A stretch of 64,000 nucleotides of DNA from assembly GCA_963728925.1 (NCBI GenBank), contig CAVSMB010000014.1, forward strand, positions 470,762 to 534,761. The letters run 5' to 3'. The notes below the pieces were generated by a model. The model was not told where the DNA came from. It did no database searches and saw nothing but the letters and a program-made list of their open reading frames with translations. A program made the position numbers and the translations under genes. Origin of the DNA: JBBPZA01 sp963728925. Its GTDB lineage: Bacteria > Actinomycetota > Thermoleophilia > Solirubrobacterales > Solirubrobacteraceae. Below are positions 54,295-63,164 of this stretch, in pieces (the first letter of the stretch is position 1; each line of letters starts with the position of its first letter).

Positions 54295-55853
54295 TGGGCG
54301 AGCTGGGCGGCTTCATCAAGGTCACGCGCCACGGTTTCGAGGGGCGCGATCCGTCTCGGCGCATCCACGACTACAAGCGCTACTTCGACCTGCCCGCCGA
54401 GGACGAGCTGCGCCGCCAGGGCGGCCGCTGCATGGACTGCGGCATCCCGTTCTGCCACGAGGGCTGCCCGCTGGGCAACCTCATCCCCGACTGGAACGAC
54501 CTCGTCTACCGGGGCGACTGGCAGGAGGCGCTCGAGCAGCTGCACGCCACCAACCCGTTTCCCGAGTTCACCGGGCTGATCTGCCCCGCGCCGTGCGAGT
54601 CGGCCTGCGTGCTCGACATCAACGACGACCCCGTTGCGATCGAGATGATCGAGCTGGCGATCGCCGAGCGCGGCTGGCAGGAGGGCTGGATCGCCCCGCG
54701 GCCGCCGCTCGAGCGGTCGGGCAAGAGCGTCGCCGTCGTCGGCTCCGGGCCGGCCGGCCTCGCGGTCGCCTCAGAGCTCAACCGCAAGGGCCACGAGGTG
54801 GCCGTCTACGAGCGCGACGAGAGCCCGGGCGGCCTGCTGCGCTTCGGGGTCCCCGACGCGAAGCTCGAGAAGCCGGTCATCGACCGCCGCGTCGGCGTGC
54901 TCGAAGCCGAGGGCGTGCGCTTCGTCTACGGCGTCGATGTCGGGCGCGACGTGACGGCCGAGGAGCTGCGCGAGCACCACGACGCGATCGTCATGGCGAT
55001 CGGCTCGCGAGTGCACCGCGACCTCGAGGTGCCGGGGCGTGCCCTGGACGGGGTGCACTTCGCGATGGACTACCTCTACCAGCGCAACCGCGCGGTCGCC
55101 CGGCTCGCGGGCCGGCCCGCGCCCGAGCCCGAGCGGGTCATCAGCGCCGCCGGCAAGCGCGTCGTCGTCGTGGGTGGAGGCGACACCGGCATGGACTGCA
55201 TCTCCAACGCCATCCGCGAGGGCGCCATCAGCACGCGCATGCTCGACATCTATCCCGAGCTCCCGGCCGACGGGCGACCCGAGAGCACGCCCTGGCCGTT
55301 GCCGCCCAAGCGGACGCTGACCACCTACGCGCTTGACGAGGGCGGCGTGCGCGAGTGGGGGACCCAGGTCACCGAGATGATCGGCGAGGGCGGCCGCGTC
55401 GCCGCCGTCAGGGCTCGCAACGTCGAGGGTACCTCCTCGCGCGACCTGCGCCCGGTGGAGGGCTCGGAGTTCGTCGAGCCCGCGGACATCGTGCTCGTGG
55501 CGATCGGCTTCGCCCATCCCGAGCACGAGGGCCTGGTGGACCAGCTCGAGGTGGGCCGCGACGCGCGCGGCAACGTCAAGGCGCCGGTCTATGAGACCTC
55601 TGCGCCCGGTGTCTTCGCGTGCGGCGACGCGCGCATCGGACAGTCGCTCGTCGTCACCGCGATCGCCGAGGGCCGCAAGTGCGCCCGCATCGTCGACCGT
55701 CATCTCACCGGCCGGGCGGGGCGCGCGCGCGAGGAGGTCATCATCGGCGCGCTCGCCGACGAGGAGCTGCGCCACCTCCTTCGCGAGGAGGCCGAGACGG
55801 CCGGCTCGGTCGTTGCCGGAGACGCCTTCTTCACGCCGCCGCCGGCGCGCTGA
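54294..55853 (+). CDS. gltD: Glutamate synthase (NADPH) small subunit
   Basis: 519-aa beta subunit that passes electrons from NADPH through FAD and Fe-S clusters to GltB. N-terminal cysteines CMDCGIPFCHEGCPLGN near 43 and CPAPCESACVLD near 97 bind two 4Fe-4S clusters; FAD site VAVVGSGPAGLAVASELNRK near 145; NADPH site VVVVGGGDTGMDCISNAIRE near 290; GVFACGDARIGQSLVV near 440. The last ~40 residues are a non-conserved extension. Starts at the gltB stop. Confidence 0.96.
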
Positions 55854-55906
55854 GCCGGGGCCCCGCACCCTCACCGCCACCTTCGCGCCGGGCTAAGCTT
55901 GCTCCC

Positions 55907-58042
55907 TTGAGCGCAACCGAGCCAGGAGCAGTGGTGGAGGGCGGGGCCGAGGATCCGCTGCTCGGGTGGCTTGCCGCCGTGCTCGACCTCATCCCGACGC
56001 CGCTGGCGCTCGTCGAGCCGGACACCGCGCGCCTCACCTTCGCCAACCGGGCGGCCGACCGCCTGGCGGGGGGCGAGCTTCCCCGCGACGTCGCCCCCGA
56101 GGACTACGCGCTCCGCGCGGCACGGGGCGAGCGCCTGGAGAACTTCGAGCTCGACTGGCACACGGACGGCGGTGTGCGCTCGCTGCTCGTCTCCTCGAAC
56201 GTCGTGCCCGCCGTCTTCGGGCAGCCGGAGGCGATCGTCGTGTCCTTCGAGGACGTGACCGCGCTCAAGCGCGCGGAGAAGGCGCGCGCCGCCCAGGCGG
56301 GCGCCTACGAGCAGCTCCGCGAGGACGCCGAGGCGGCTCAGGGGCGCTCCGTCGAGGCCCTGGCGCTGCTCGACACGCTCTTCGACACCGCGCCGGTGGG
56401 CCTCGCCTACTTCGACCGCGAGCTGCGCTTCGTCCGCATCAACGACGCGCTGGCCGAGATCAACGGGGTCCCCGCCCCCGAGCACCTCGGGCGCACCGTG
56501 CCCGACGTGCTGCCCGAGATGGATCCGGAGGTCGTCACCTCGTTCCGCCGCGTGATCGAGACGGGCGAGGCGATCGTCGACATGCCGGTCGTCGGCGCCA
56601 CGCCGGCCTCGCCCGGCGAGGTGCGCCACTGGTCGGGGAGCTGGTACCCGGTGCGCGGCGCCGACGGGGAGGTCCTCGGCCTCGGCGCCGTCGTCCTCGA
56701 GACCACCGAGCGCCAGCGCGCCGACGAGGAGCGCGAGCGGGCGCACGCCGCCGAGCGCGCCGCCCGCGAGCGCGCCGAGCGCGCCGAGCGACGGGCGCGC
56801 TTCCTCGCCGAGGCCACCGCCACGATCTCGGAGTCGCTCGACTACGAGGACACGCTGCGGCGGGTCGTGAGCCTCGCCGTGCCCGACCGCGCGCGATGGT
56901 GCGCGATCGACATGCTCGCCGCCGACGGCTCCATCGAGCGCGTCGCAATCGCGCACTCCGACCCGGCCAAGGAGCGCCGGGGACGGGAGCTCTCCCACCG
57001 CTGGCCTGCCGCCGTGCAGGACCCCGACGGCCTCGCCCGCGTCCTGGGGACGGGACTGCCGGTGCTGCTGTCCGAGGTGACCGACCGGACCCTGGCCGGG
57101 GCGGCGACCGACGGGGGGCAGCTGCGCATCCTGCGCGAGCTCGGGCTGCGCTCGGTGATGATCGTTCCGCTGCGCTCGCGTCGCCGGGTGCTCGGCGCGC
57201 TGACCTTCGTGAGCGACGCGCACGGGCTCCGCTACGACGAGGACGATCTCGGCGTCGCACAGGAACTCGCAGCCCGTGCCGGTGCCGCGGTGGAGAACGC
57301 GCGCCTCTACCGGAGCCGCAGCGCGATCGCACGCACGCTGCAGGAGAGCCTGCTGCCGCCCCACCTGCCGGCCATCCCCGGCCTCGAGCTCGCCGCCCGC
57401 TATCGCCCCGTCGGCGAGGGCAACGAGGTGGGGGGCGACTTCTACGACGTCTTCGCCACCGGCGAGGACCGCTGGGCGGTGGTGATCGGCGATGTGTGCG
57501 GCAAGGGGGCGGACGCGGCGGCGCTGACGGCGCTGATGCGCTACACGCTGCGGGCCGCGGCGATGGACCACGACGGGCCCGGCGAGATCCTGGGCCACCT
57601 CAACGAGGCGATCCTGCGCCAGCGCTCGGACGGGCGCTTCAGCACGGCGCTGTACGCGCGCGCCCAGCTGCACGGCCCCGAGGTCTCGCTCACGGTGGCG
57701 AGCGGTGGCCACCCGCTGCCGCTGCTCGTGCGCGCCGAGGGGGAGGTCGAGGCGGTCGGCGAGCCCGGGACGCTGCTCGGCGTGCTGCCCGACGTCGAGC
57801 ACATCGACACCGGCGCGCGCTTGCGCCCGGGTGACGCGATCGTCCTGTTCACCGACGGGCTGACCGAGGCCGGCGCGCCGGACCGCGTCATGAGCGCGGA
57901 GGCGCTCGTCGAGCTCGTGGGCTCATGCGCGGGCCTCGGCGCCGACGAGATCGCCCGGCGCGTCGAGGAGCACGCGGTCTCGCTCCAGGGCGGCGCTGCG
58001 CGCGACGACCTCGCGCTCGTCGTCGCCCGCGTGCCGGCGTAG
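55907..58042 (+). CDS. PAS-PAS-GAF-SpoIIE phosphatase (RsbU/RsbP-like), TTG start
   Basis: 711-aa cytosolic PP2C-type phosphatase with sensor domains: PAS (about 25-120, PTPLALVEPDTARLTFANRA), PAS (about 150-265, FDTAPVGLAYFDRELRFVRI), a coiled coil, GAF (about 300-455), and SpoIIE (about 480-710). Phosphatase metal sites: NEVGGDFYDVFATGED, VIGDVCGKGADAAAL, VLFTDGLTEAGAP, ARDDLALVVAR. Such enzymes dephosphorylate STAS proteins to free sigma factors; the STAS and sigma genes 10-13 kb away are candidate partners. TTG at 55907 is 7 bases after TAAGCT (55894-55899), which fixes the start; upstream frame is not coding. Confidence 0.9.
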   Translation: MSATEPGAVVEGGAEDPLLGWLAAVLDLIPTPLALVEPDTARLTFANRAADRLAGGELPRDVAPEDYALRAARGERLENFELDWHTDGGVRSLLVSSNVVPAVFGQPEAIVVSFEDVTALKRAEKARAAQAGAYEQLREDAEAAQGRSVEALALLDTLFDTAPVGLAYFDRELRFVRINDALAEINGVPAPEHLGRTVPDVLPEMDPEVVTSFRRVIETGEAIVDMPVVGATPASPGEVRHWSGSWYPVRGADGEVLGLGAVVLETTERQRADEERERAHAAERAARERAERAERRARFLAEATATISESLDYEDTLRRVVSLAVPDRARWCAIDMLAADGSIERVAIAHSDPAKERRGRELSHRWPAAVQDPDGLARVLGTGLPVLLSEVTDRTLAGAATDGGQLRILRELGLRSVMIVPLRSRRRVLGALTFVSDAHGLRYDEDDLGVAQELAARAGAAVENARLYRSRSAIARTLQESLLPPHLPAIPGLELAARYRPVGEGNEVGGDFYDVFATGEDRWAVVIGDVCGKGADAAALTALMRYTLRAAAMDHDGPGEILGHLNEAILRQRSDGRFSTALYARAQLHGPEVSLTVASGGHPLPLLVRAEGEVEAVGEPGTLLGVLPDVEHIDTGARLRPGDAIVLFTDGLTEAGAPDRVMSAEALVELVGSCAGLGADEIARRVEEHAVSLQGGAARDDLALVVARVPA

Positions 58043-58069
58043 GCCGCCGTCGGGGGCGACGGAAGAAAG

Positions 58070-58099
58070 TTGACGGTAGTGTCATCTTCTGGGTACCCT
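58070..58099 (+). promoter_or_regulatory. Promoter and likely TetR operator before the monooxygenase
   Basis: TTGACG (58070-58075), 18 bases, TACCCT (58094-58099): the best -35/-10 pair in the window. TGAC-N6-GTCA (58071-58084) is an inverted repeat over the -35. The -10 is 7 bases from the ATG. Confidence 0.6.
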
Positions 58100-58106
58100 C
58101 TCCTCC

Positions 58107-59507
58107 ATGAGCTCTCTTCCCAAGGTCTGCCTGATCGGCGCCGGGTCGTCCGGAATCGCGGGTGCGAAGACCCTCCAGGAGCGCGGCATCCCCTTCGACG
58201 CGTACGAGAAGTCCGACCGCGTCGGTGGCAACTGGGTTTTCGGCAACAAGAACGGCTGGTCCTCGGCCTACCGCGACCTCCACATCAACACCTCGCGCGA
58301 GCGCATGGAGTACTCGGACTACCCCATGCCCAAGTGGTTCCCGGACTTCCCCCATCACACCCACATCGCCCGCTACTTCGACGACTACGTCGACCACTTC
58401 GGCTTCCGCGACCGCATCCGCTTCGAGACGGAGGTCAGGCACGCCGCGCGGGGCTCTGACGGCGTGTGGGAGGTCGAGCTCGACACGGGGGAGACCAAGC
58501 TCTACGACGCGGTGATGGTCGCCAACGGCCACCACTGGAAACCGCGCTTCCCCGAGCCGGCCTTCCCCGGCCGCTTCGGCGGCGAGGTGCTCCACGCCCA
58601 CCACTACATCCACGCCGACGGGTGGAAGGGCAAGAAGGTCGTCGTGCTGGGGATGGGCAACAGCTCGATGGACATCGCCGTCGAGGCGAGCTACGTCGCC
58701 GACGAGGTCTACGTCGCCGCCCGGCGTGGCGCGTGGGTGCTGCCCAAGTACGTCGGCGGCATCCCGACCGACCAGCAGGGGACGCGCGGCAAGCTGATCG
58801 CGCGGCTCATGTCGCACCCCGCGGTGCCCTGGCGCCTGCAGCAGAAGGGCCTCGAGCTCACCTTCCAGCAGCACATGGGCGACATGGAGGCCTACGGCCT
58901 TCCCAAGCCCGACCACAAGCTCGGCGAGGCGCACCCCACGATCTCAGGCCGCTTCCTGGACCGCGTGACCCACGGGAAGATCGTTCCCAAGCCCAACATC
59001 GCAGAGCTCCAGGGCGACCGCATCCGCTTCGACGACGGATCGGTGGTCGAGGCCGACGTGCTCGTCTACTGCACGGGCTACAAGGTGACCTTCCCGTTCT
59101 TCGACGAGGGCTTCATCTCGGCGCCCGACAACGACCTGCCGCTCTTCCGGCGGGTCTTTCACCCCGACTGCGACAACGTGTTCTTCCTCGCGCTGCTCCA
59201 GCCGCTCGGGGCGACGATGCCGCTGGCCGAGGCCCAGGGGCGCTGGGTCGCCCGCTATCTGCGCGGCGAGTACCACCTGCCCCCCGGCGCCGAGCTGCGC
59301 AGGGACATCGAGCGCGACCGCGAACGCATGTTCAAGCGCTACGTCGCCTCCAAGCGCCACACCATGCAGGTCGACTTCGACAAGTACCTCTGGGAGCTGC
59401 GCCGCGAGATCAAGCGCGGCACCGAGCGGGCGCGCGCGGCCGGCTTCGCGCTGCCCGTCGCGCCACGCGCCCAGGCGCTCGAGTCCGAACGGGCCGTCGC
59501 GGCGTGA
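58107..59507 (+). CDS. Flavin-containing monooxygenase
   Basis: 466-aa class B flavin monooxygenase using FAD, NADPH and oxygen. FAD site CLIGAGSSGIAGAKTLQERG near 8; the FMO fingerprint-like segment FPGRFGGEVLHAHHYIHADG near 155; NADPH site VVVLGMGNSSMDIAVEASYV near 180; VLVYCTGYKVTFPF near 320. It could act as an N/S-monooxygenase or a Baeyer-Villiger enzyme; the substrate is not readable. The following TetR gene overlaps it by 4 bases, and an inverted repeat lies in the promoter, so the TetR protein probably controls this pair. Confidence 0.88.
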   Translation: MSSLPKVCLIGAGSSGIAGAKTLQERGIPFDAYEKSDRVGGNWVFGNKNGWSSAYRDLHINTSRERMEYSDYPMPKWFPDFPHHTHIARYFDDYVDHFGFRDRIRFETEVRHAARGSDGVWEVELDTGETKLYDAVMVANGHHWKPRFPEPAFPGRFGGEVLHAHHYIHADGWKGKKVVVLGMGNSSMDIAVEASYVADEVYVAARRGAWVLPKYVGGIPTDQQGTRGKLIARLMSHPAVPWRLQQKGLELTFQQHMGDMEAYGLPKPDHKLGEAHPTISGRFLDRVTHGKIVPKPNIAELQGDRIRFDDGSVVEADVLVYCTGYKVTFPFFDEGFISAPDNDLPLFRRVFHPDCDNVFFLALLQPLGATMPLAEAQGRWVARYLRGEYHLPPGAELRRDIERDRERMFKRYVASKRHTMQVDFDKYLWELRREIKRGTERARAAGFALPVAPRAQALESERAVAA

Positions 59508-60115
59508 GCACACCGGCCACGGCGGCGCCCGGCCGGCGCGAGCAGACCAAGGCGTCCAACCGCGCGGCGATCATCGAGGCGGGCCGCGGGGTCTTCGCCG
59601 AGCTCGGCTACGGCGCGGCGACGGTCCGCGACATCATTCGGTGCACCGACCTCGCCTCGGGCACGTTCTACAACTACTTCCCCGACAAGGAGTCGGTGTT
59701 CCGGGCGGTGCTCGAAGAGAGCGCGCGGGCCGCGCGGGCCCGCGTACGGGCGGCGAGGCTCGGGGCGAGCGACCCCGAGTCCTTCGTCCACGACGGCTTC
59801 CACGCCTACTTCGCCTTCGTCGCCGAGGATCCGGGGACCTTCGCGCTCACCAAGCGCAACTCCGGGACGATCCGCGCGCTGGCGGGCGATCCCGCGATGG
59901 TCGCCGGCTTCGACGAGCTCGCCACCGACCTGCGCGCCGCGGTGGCGCGCGGGTGGCTGCCCGACTTCGACGCCGACTACATGGCCGCGGCGATGGTCGG
60001 CACGGCGCTCGAGGTCGGCGCGCGCATGGTCGACCGCGAGCCCGTCGACGTCGACGGCGCAGCCGCCTTCGCGACCGCCCTGTTCCTCGGCGGCATCGAG
60101 CGGCTGGCCCGCTGA
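59504..60115 (+). CDS. TetR-family transcriptional regulator
   Basis: 203-aa TetR repressor. The N-terminal HTH (about 14-65) contains NRAAIIEAGRGVFAELGYGA, ATVRDIIRCTDLASGTFYNY, FPDKESVFRAVLEE. The C-terminal ligand domain is helical with a hydrophobic pocket region (HAYFAFVAEDPGTFALTKRN). GTG overlaps the monooxygenase stop (GTGA). Most likely it represses its own operon by binding the TGAC-N6-GTCA site. Confidence 0.9.
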   Translation: MSTPATAAPGRREQTKASNRAAIIEAGRGVFAELGYGAATVRDIIRCTDLASGTFYNYFPDKESVFRAVLEESARAARARVRAARLGASDPESFVHDGFHAYFAFVAEDPGTFALTKRNSGTIRALAGDPAMVAGFDELATDLRAAVARGWLPDFDADYMAAAMVGTALEVGARMVDREPVDVDGAAAFATALFLGGIERLAR

Positions 60116-60131
60116 GCGCCGAGCGCCTGGG

Positions 60132-60424
60132 TCAGTCGCCTTCGCCGAGCAGGTCCCGGCGCCGGAGCACGTAGAGCAGCCCCAGCGAGGGCCCGACGAC
60201 CAGCAGCGCGATGACGAAGACGACGAAGATCGTCGTGCTCGCCACGCCCGTGCCCTGGTCGATGGTCAGCGAGGTGGGAAGCAGGTAGGGGTGCTGGGCC
60301 ACCCCCCAGCCGGCCACCACGGCCGCGACGGCGAGCGCGGCCAGCGGGCGCGCCGGCGGGCCGCGCCGGCGCACGAGGGTCACGACCACCGGCGCCCCGC
60401 ACACCACCGAGAGGATCACGTGAG
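60132..60424 (-). pseudogene. cydB: cydB C-terminal remnant
   Basis: About 95 codons matching the C-terminal end of cytochrome bd oxidase subunit II: ILSVVCGAPVVVTLVRRRGP, AVAAVVAGWGVAQHPYLLPT, SLTIDQGTGVASTT, and a last membrane helix VFVIALLVVGPSLGLLYVLR. The HPYLLPTSLTI motif is characteristic of CydB. The first ~240 residues are missing, and it is joined directly to the end of cydA in another frame. Confidence 0.65.
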
Positions 60425-61649
60425 CCAGATGCCGCCGGCGCTGGTCACCGCGTCGGCGGTGCGCAGGCGGTCGTAGACGATCCACGGCTGGCGCCCGACC
60501 TCCGTGACGATCCATCCGCACTCCATGGCGATGACGGCGCCGACCCCCGACACGGCGCCCGCCCGCAGGAACCACTTCGAGCGCGGCAGGGCTCTCTTGC
60601 GCCAGTACGCCCAGGCGGCCCACAGCCCGAGGAGCAGCAGCGCGGTGCCGATGCCGACCATGGCGTCGAAGGCGAGGTGCAGCAGGGTGGGGAAGGGCGG
60701 CTGCTCGTCGTCGGGGATCTGGTCCAGGCCAGTGACCACGGTGTCGGGCGAGAAGCCGACGAGGATCGAGTCGAGGTCGGGGATCCCGATGCCGAACCTC
60801 ACGTCGCCCGTGCTGCTCTCGAAGCCCCCGACCCACTCGGTCTGATTGGGCCCGTCCTCGTGACGTACTCCATGGCGGCGAACTTCGCCGGCTGGTCGTG
60901 GCCGATCGCGCGGGCCGCGGTGTCCCCGACGAACAGCTGGATCGGGGTCGCGATGGAGGCGACGACGAAGGGGATCGCGAAGCCGACGCGGTGGTAGCGG
61001 TCGGTGCGCCCGCGCAGCATCCCCGCGGCGTAGACCGAGGCGACGAGAAAGCCGGCGACCATGTAGGCCGCGAGGATCATGTGGGGCACCTCGTAGGGCG
61101 TCGCGCGTTGAAGATCACGTGCCACGCGTCGACGCTCGTGACCTCGCCGGCAGCGTTCGTCGTGAAGCCGCCGGGCTGGTTCATCCACGAGTTGGCCGCG
61201 ACGACCGCGAGCGCGCCGCCGAGGCCGGCGAGGACGATCGGAATGCCGGTGTGGAAGTGCGCCTTGGGCAGCAGGCGCTTCCAGCCATAGATGTAGATGG
61301 CGATGAAGATCGCCTCGGTGAAGAAGAAGATCCCCTCGACGGCGAAGGCGATGCCGAAGACGTCGCCGTAGCGGTCGAAGAGCCCGGGCCACAGCAGGCC
61401 GAGCTCGAAGCTCAGCACCGTGCCGGTGACCGCGCCGACCGCGAAGAGCACGGCCATGACCTTCGACCAGCGCCTGGCCAGGGTGAGGGCATCTTCGTCG
61501 TTGCGGAAGACGCCGCGCCAGTTCGCGACCATCGTGATGAGCGGGAAGGCGACGCCCATGCACGAGAGCACGATGTGGAAGCCCAGCGTGAAGGCCATCT
61601 GGCTGCGCGCCGGAGCGAGCTGGGAAGAGGCGGCGAGGACGAGGTCCAT
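60425..61649 (-). pseudogene. cydA: cydA, frameshifted and 3'-truncated
   Basis: Encodes cytochrome bd oxidase subunit I in three frames. First AFTLGFHIVLSCMGVAFPLI (heme-ligand His of the N-terminal helix), ANWRGVFRNDEDALTLARRW, LSFELGLLWPGLFDRYG, AVEGIFFFTEAIFIAIYIYG, NSWMNQPGGFT; after a break near 61105, TPYEVPHMILAAYMVAGFLV and GHDQPAKFAAMEYV; after a break near 60859, FGIGIPDLDSILVGFS and MECGWIVTEVGRQPWIVYDR. Each break is repaired by one added G. The last membrane helix is missing and the sequence runs into a cydB fragment. The enzyme is unlikely to be made. Confidence 0.78.
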
Positions 61650-61702
61650 GGCCTTTCGCGACCGCACCACTGCCATCGGCACCTACACTCGCATCTGACG
61701 CC

Positions 61703-62680
61703 TTGCCGACCTTCTGCCGCCACAACCGCTTCATCCAGAACTGCGCCATCTGCTCGCCCCGCGATGCATCGCCGGGGCGGCGGTCGTCGGGTTCTTCCTC
61801 GTCGGGCTCGCGCTCGTCGGGCGGCGGCGGGGCCTCGAGTCGCTCGCGGCGGTCGAGCGTGCGCGTCGTGCGGGCCGAGCGAGCCGCCGACGACGGCTTC
61901 GCGTCGTCGCTCGTTCCCGGCCTGAAGGCCTCGGCTGACGCGGCGCGGCTGGCCGACGAGCTCGCCTTCTCCGCCGCACGGCTCGCGCGGCTGGCCACGG
62001 ACCCTCCGGGGGTGTACGCCGACATCGCCTCCGAGGCCGACGTCGAGGAGGCCACCTGGCTCGCCTTCCTGACCGCGTACCTCGCGCCGCTCGAGGGGGA
62101 CGACCCCTTCGCGGCGATCCGCTCGGCCCCTGTTCGCTGGGCCTCGGGATCGCTCCCGGACCTCGCGGAGGTGGCGACCGGTCCGCGCAGCGCCCACGAC
62201 CCGGCGCGCGGCGACCGGACGCTTGCCGCCTACCGCGCCTGGGCCTCGCGCTCCGGCTCGCAGCAGGCGGCCTTCACCGGTGCTGCCTCGTGGACGCCCG
62301 AGCGCCGCTTCGCCCGGGTCTTCGAGCGCCTCTCGCTGCCCGGCTTCCACCGCGCCGCGCGCTTCGACCTGCTGACGACGCTCGGGCGCCTGGGGGTCTA
62401 CGACGTGCGCGCCGACGCGCTGCACTTCGGGACGGGTGACGACGCCGAGCTCGCGGCCAAGCGCGTCTTCGGGATCGGCGACCGCGCGCTGCTCGAGCGC
62501 CGCGCCGCCGACCTCGCCGACGCCGCCGACGTCCCCATCGACGCGCTCGACCTCGCGCTCTACAACTGGGGCCGCGCGCCGCGGCCGCGGGTGGTCGCGG
62601 GCGTCGGGGCGACGGCCGACGAATCGGCCGCCGAGCGGATCCGCTCGGAGCTCGGGGTCGCGGCGACGACACCGGCGTAG
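61703..62680 (+). CDS. Uncharacterised protein with N-terminal CHCC motif and helical domain
   Basis: 325 aa from TTG. The start PTFCRHNRFIQNCAICSP has Cys/His spacing of a small zinc site; residues 22-48 are Ser/Gly/Arg low complexity; from ~55 a mostly helical domain follows with ADDGFASSLVPGLKASADAA, EATWLAFLTAYLAPLEGDDP, RFDLLTTLGRLGVYDVRADA, AAKRVFGIGDRALLERRAAD and LDLALYNWGR. The last part recalls helix-hairpin-helix DNA-glycosylase-like folds such as the alpha-glutamyl/putrescinyl thymine pyrophosphorylase group; this is a weak resemblance from memory. TACACT (61685-61690) is 12 bases before the TTG. Confidence 0.65.
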   Translation: MPTFCRHNRFIQNCAICSPRDASPGRRSSGSSSSGSRSSGGGGASSRSRRSSVRVVRAERAADDGFASSLVPGLKASADAARLADELAFSAARLARLATDPPGVYADIASEADVEEATWLAFLTAYLAPLEGDDPFAAIRSAPVRWASGSLPDLAEVATGPRSAHDPARGDRTLAAYRAWASRSGSQQAAFTGAASWTPERRFARVFERLSLPGFHRAARFDLLTTLGRLGVYDVRADALHFGTGDDAELAAKRVFGIGDRALLERRAADLADAADVPIDALDLALYNWGRAPRPRVVAGVGATADESAAERIRSELGVAATTPA

Positions 62681-62682
62681 CC

Positions 62683-62704
62683 CCGGCCGCGCCATCGCGG
62701 CCGG
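62683..62704 (+). terminator. Perfect 9-bp GC hairpin
   Basis: CCGGCCGCG-CCAT-CGCGGCCGG, 2 bases after the stop of the preceding gene. No U-tract, but the stem is long and the loop short. Confidence 0.6.
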
Positions 62705-62775
62705 ACGGTAGCGGCGAACTCTCCGCAAGGAGCGGCTTTATCTTGGGAGCGGCGACCCGCTTCCGGGGGGGAAGA

Positions 62776-63164
62776 ATGGCCGCCTGCCCCATCTCCCGGT
62801 TTAGTGCAGCCCGCCGTCGGAGGCACCCGACGTCGTCGTCGAGACGATCCATCGGAACGCCGCGAGCCTGGTGCGCCTCGCCCGGCGCCAGTCGCTGTGC
62901 GCGGACGATGCCAACGACGCCTACCAGCGCGGAATCGAGATCTTCCTGCGCAAGTCGGACACGGTCGAGCCCGAGATGGCGCTCGCCTGGCTGCGAACGG
63001 TCGTCAACCGCACTTTCGGCCTGTATCAAGCCGGCCGCGGCGACCACGTCCTCGGGATCGCGGAACCAGCGGAACCGCACGGCTTTGCGGTCTCTCACGG
63101 TCCGGATGTAGCCCTGTTCTCGTTCACACCGGGCGCTTCTACGGCGTATCTTCCGACGTCATGA
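62776..63164 (+). pseudogene. Sigma-70-like region 2 fragment, frame-broken
   Basis: A Shine-Dalgarno-like GGGGGGGAAG precedes ATG 62776 (MAACPISRFSA). With one base added near 62807-62815 the frame continues APDVVVETIHRNAASLVRLA, RRQSLCADDANDAYQRGIEI, FLRKSDTVEPEMALAWLRTV, which resembles region 2 of extracytoplasmic sigma factors. After this the sequence diverges and stops at 63164 with no region 4. It is therefore at least a 3'-truncated remnant, and its end overlaps the methyltransferase start. Confidence 0.45.

Noticed and set aside
60132..60424. Last fragment as the natural C-terminus of CydA
   Set aside because: CydA proteins end shortly after the GGIW helix; the QHPYLLPTSLTI-like sequence is a CydB hallmark, so a deletion junction explains it better.
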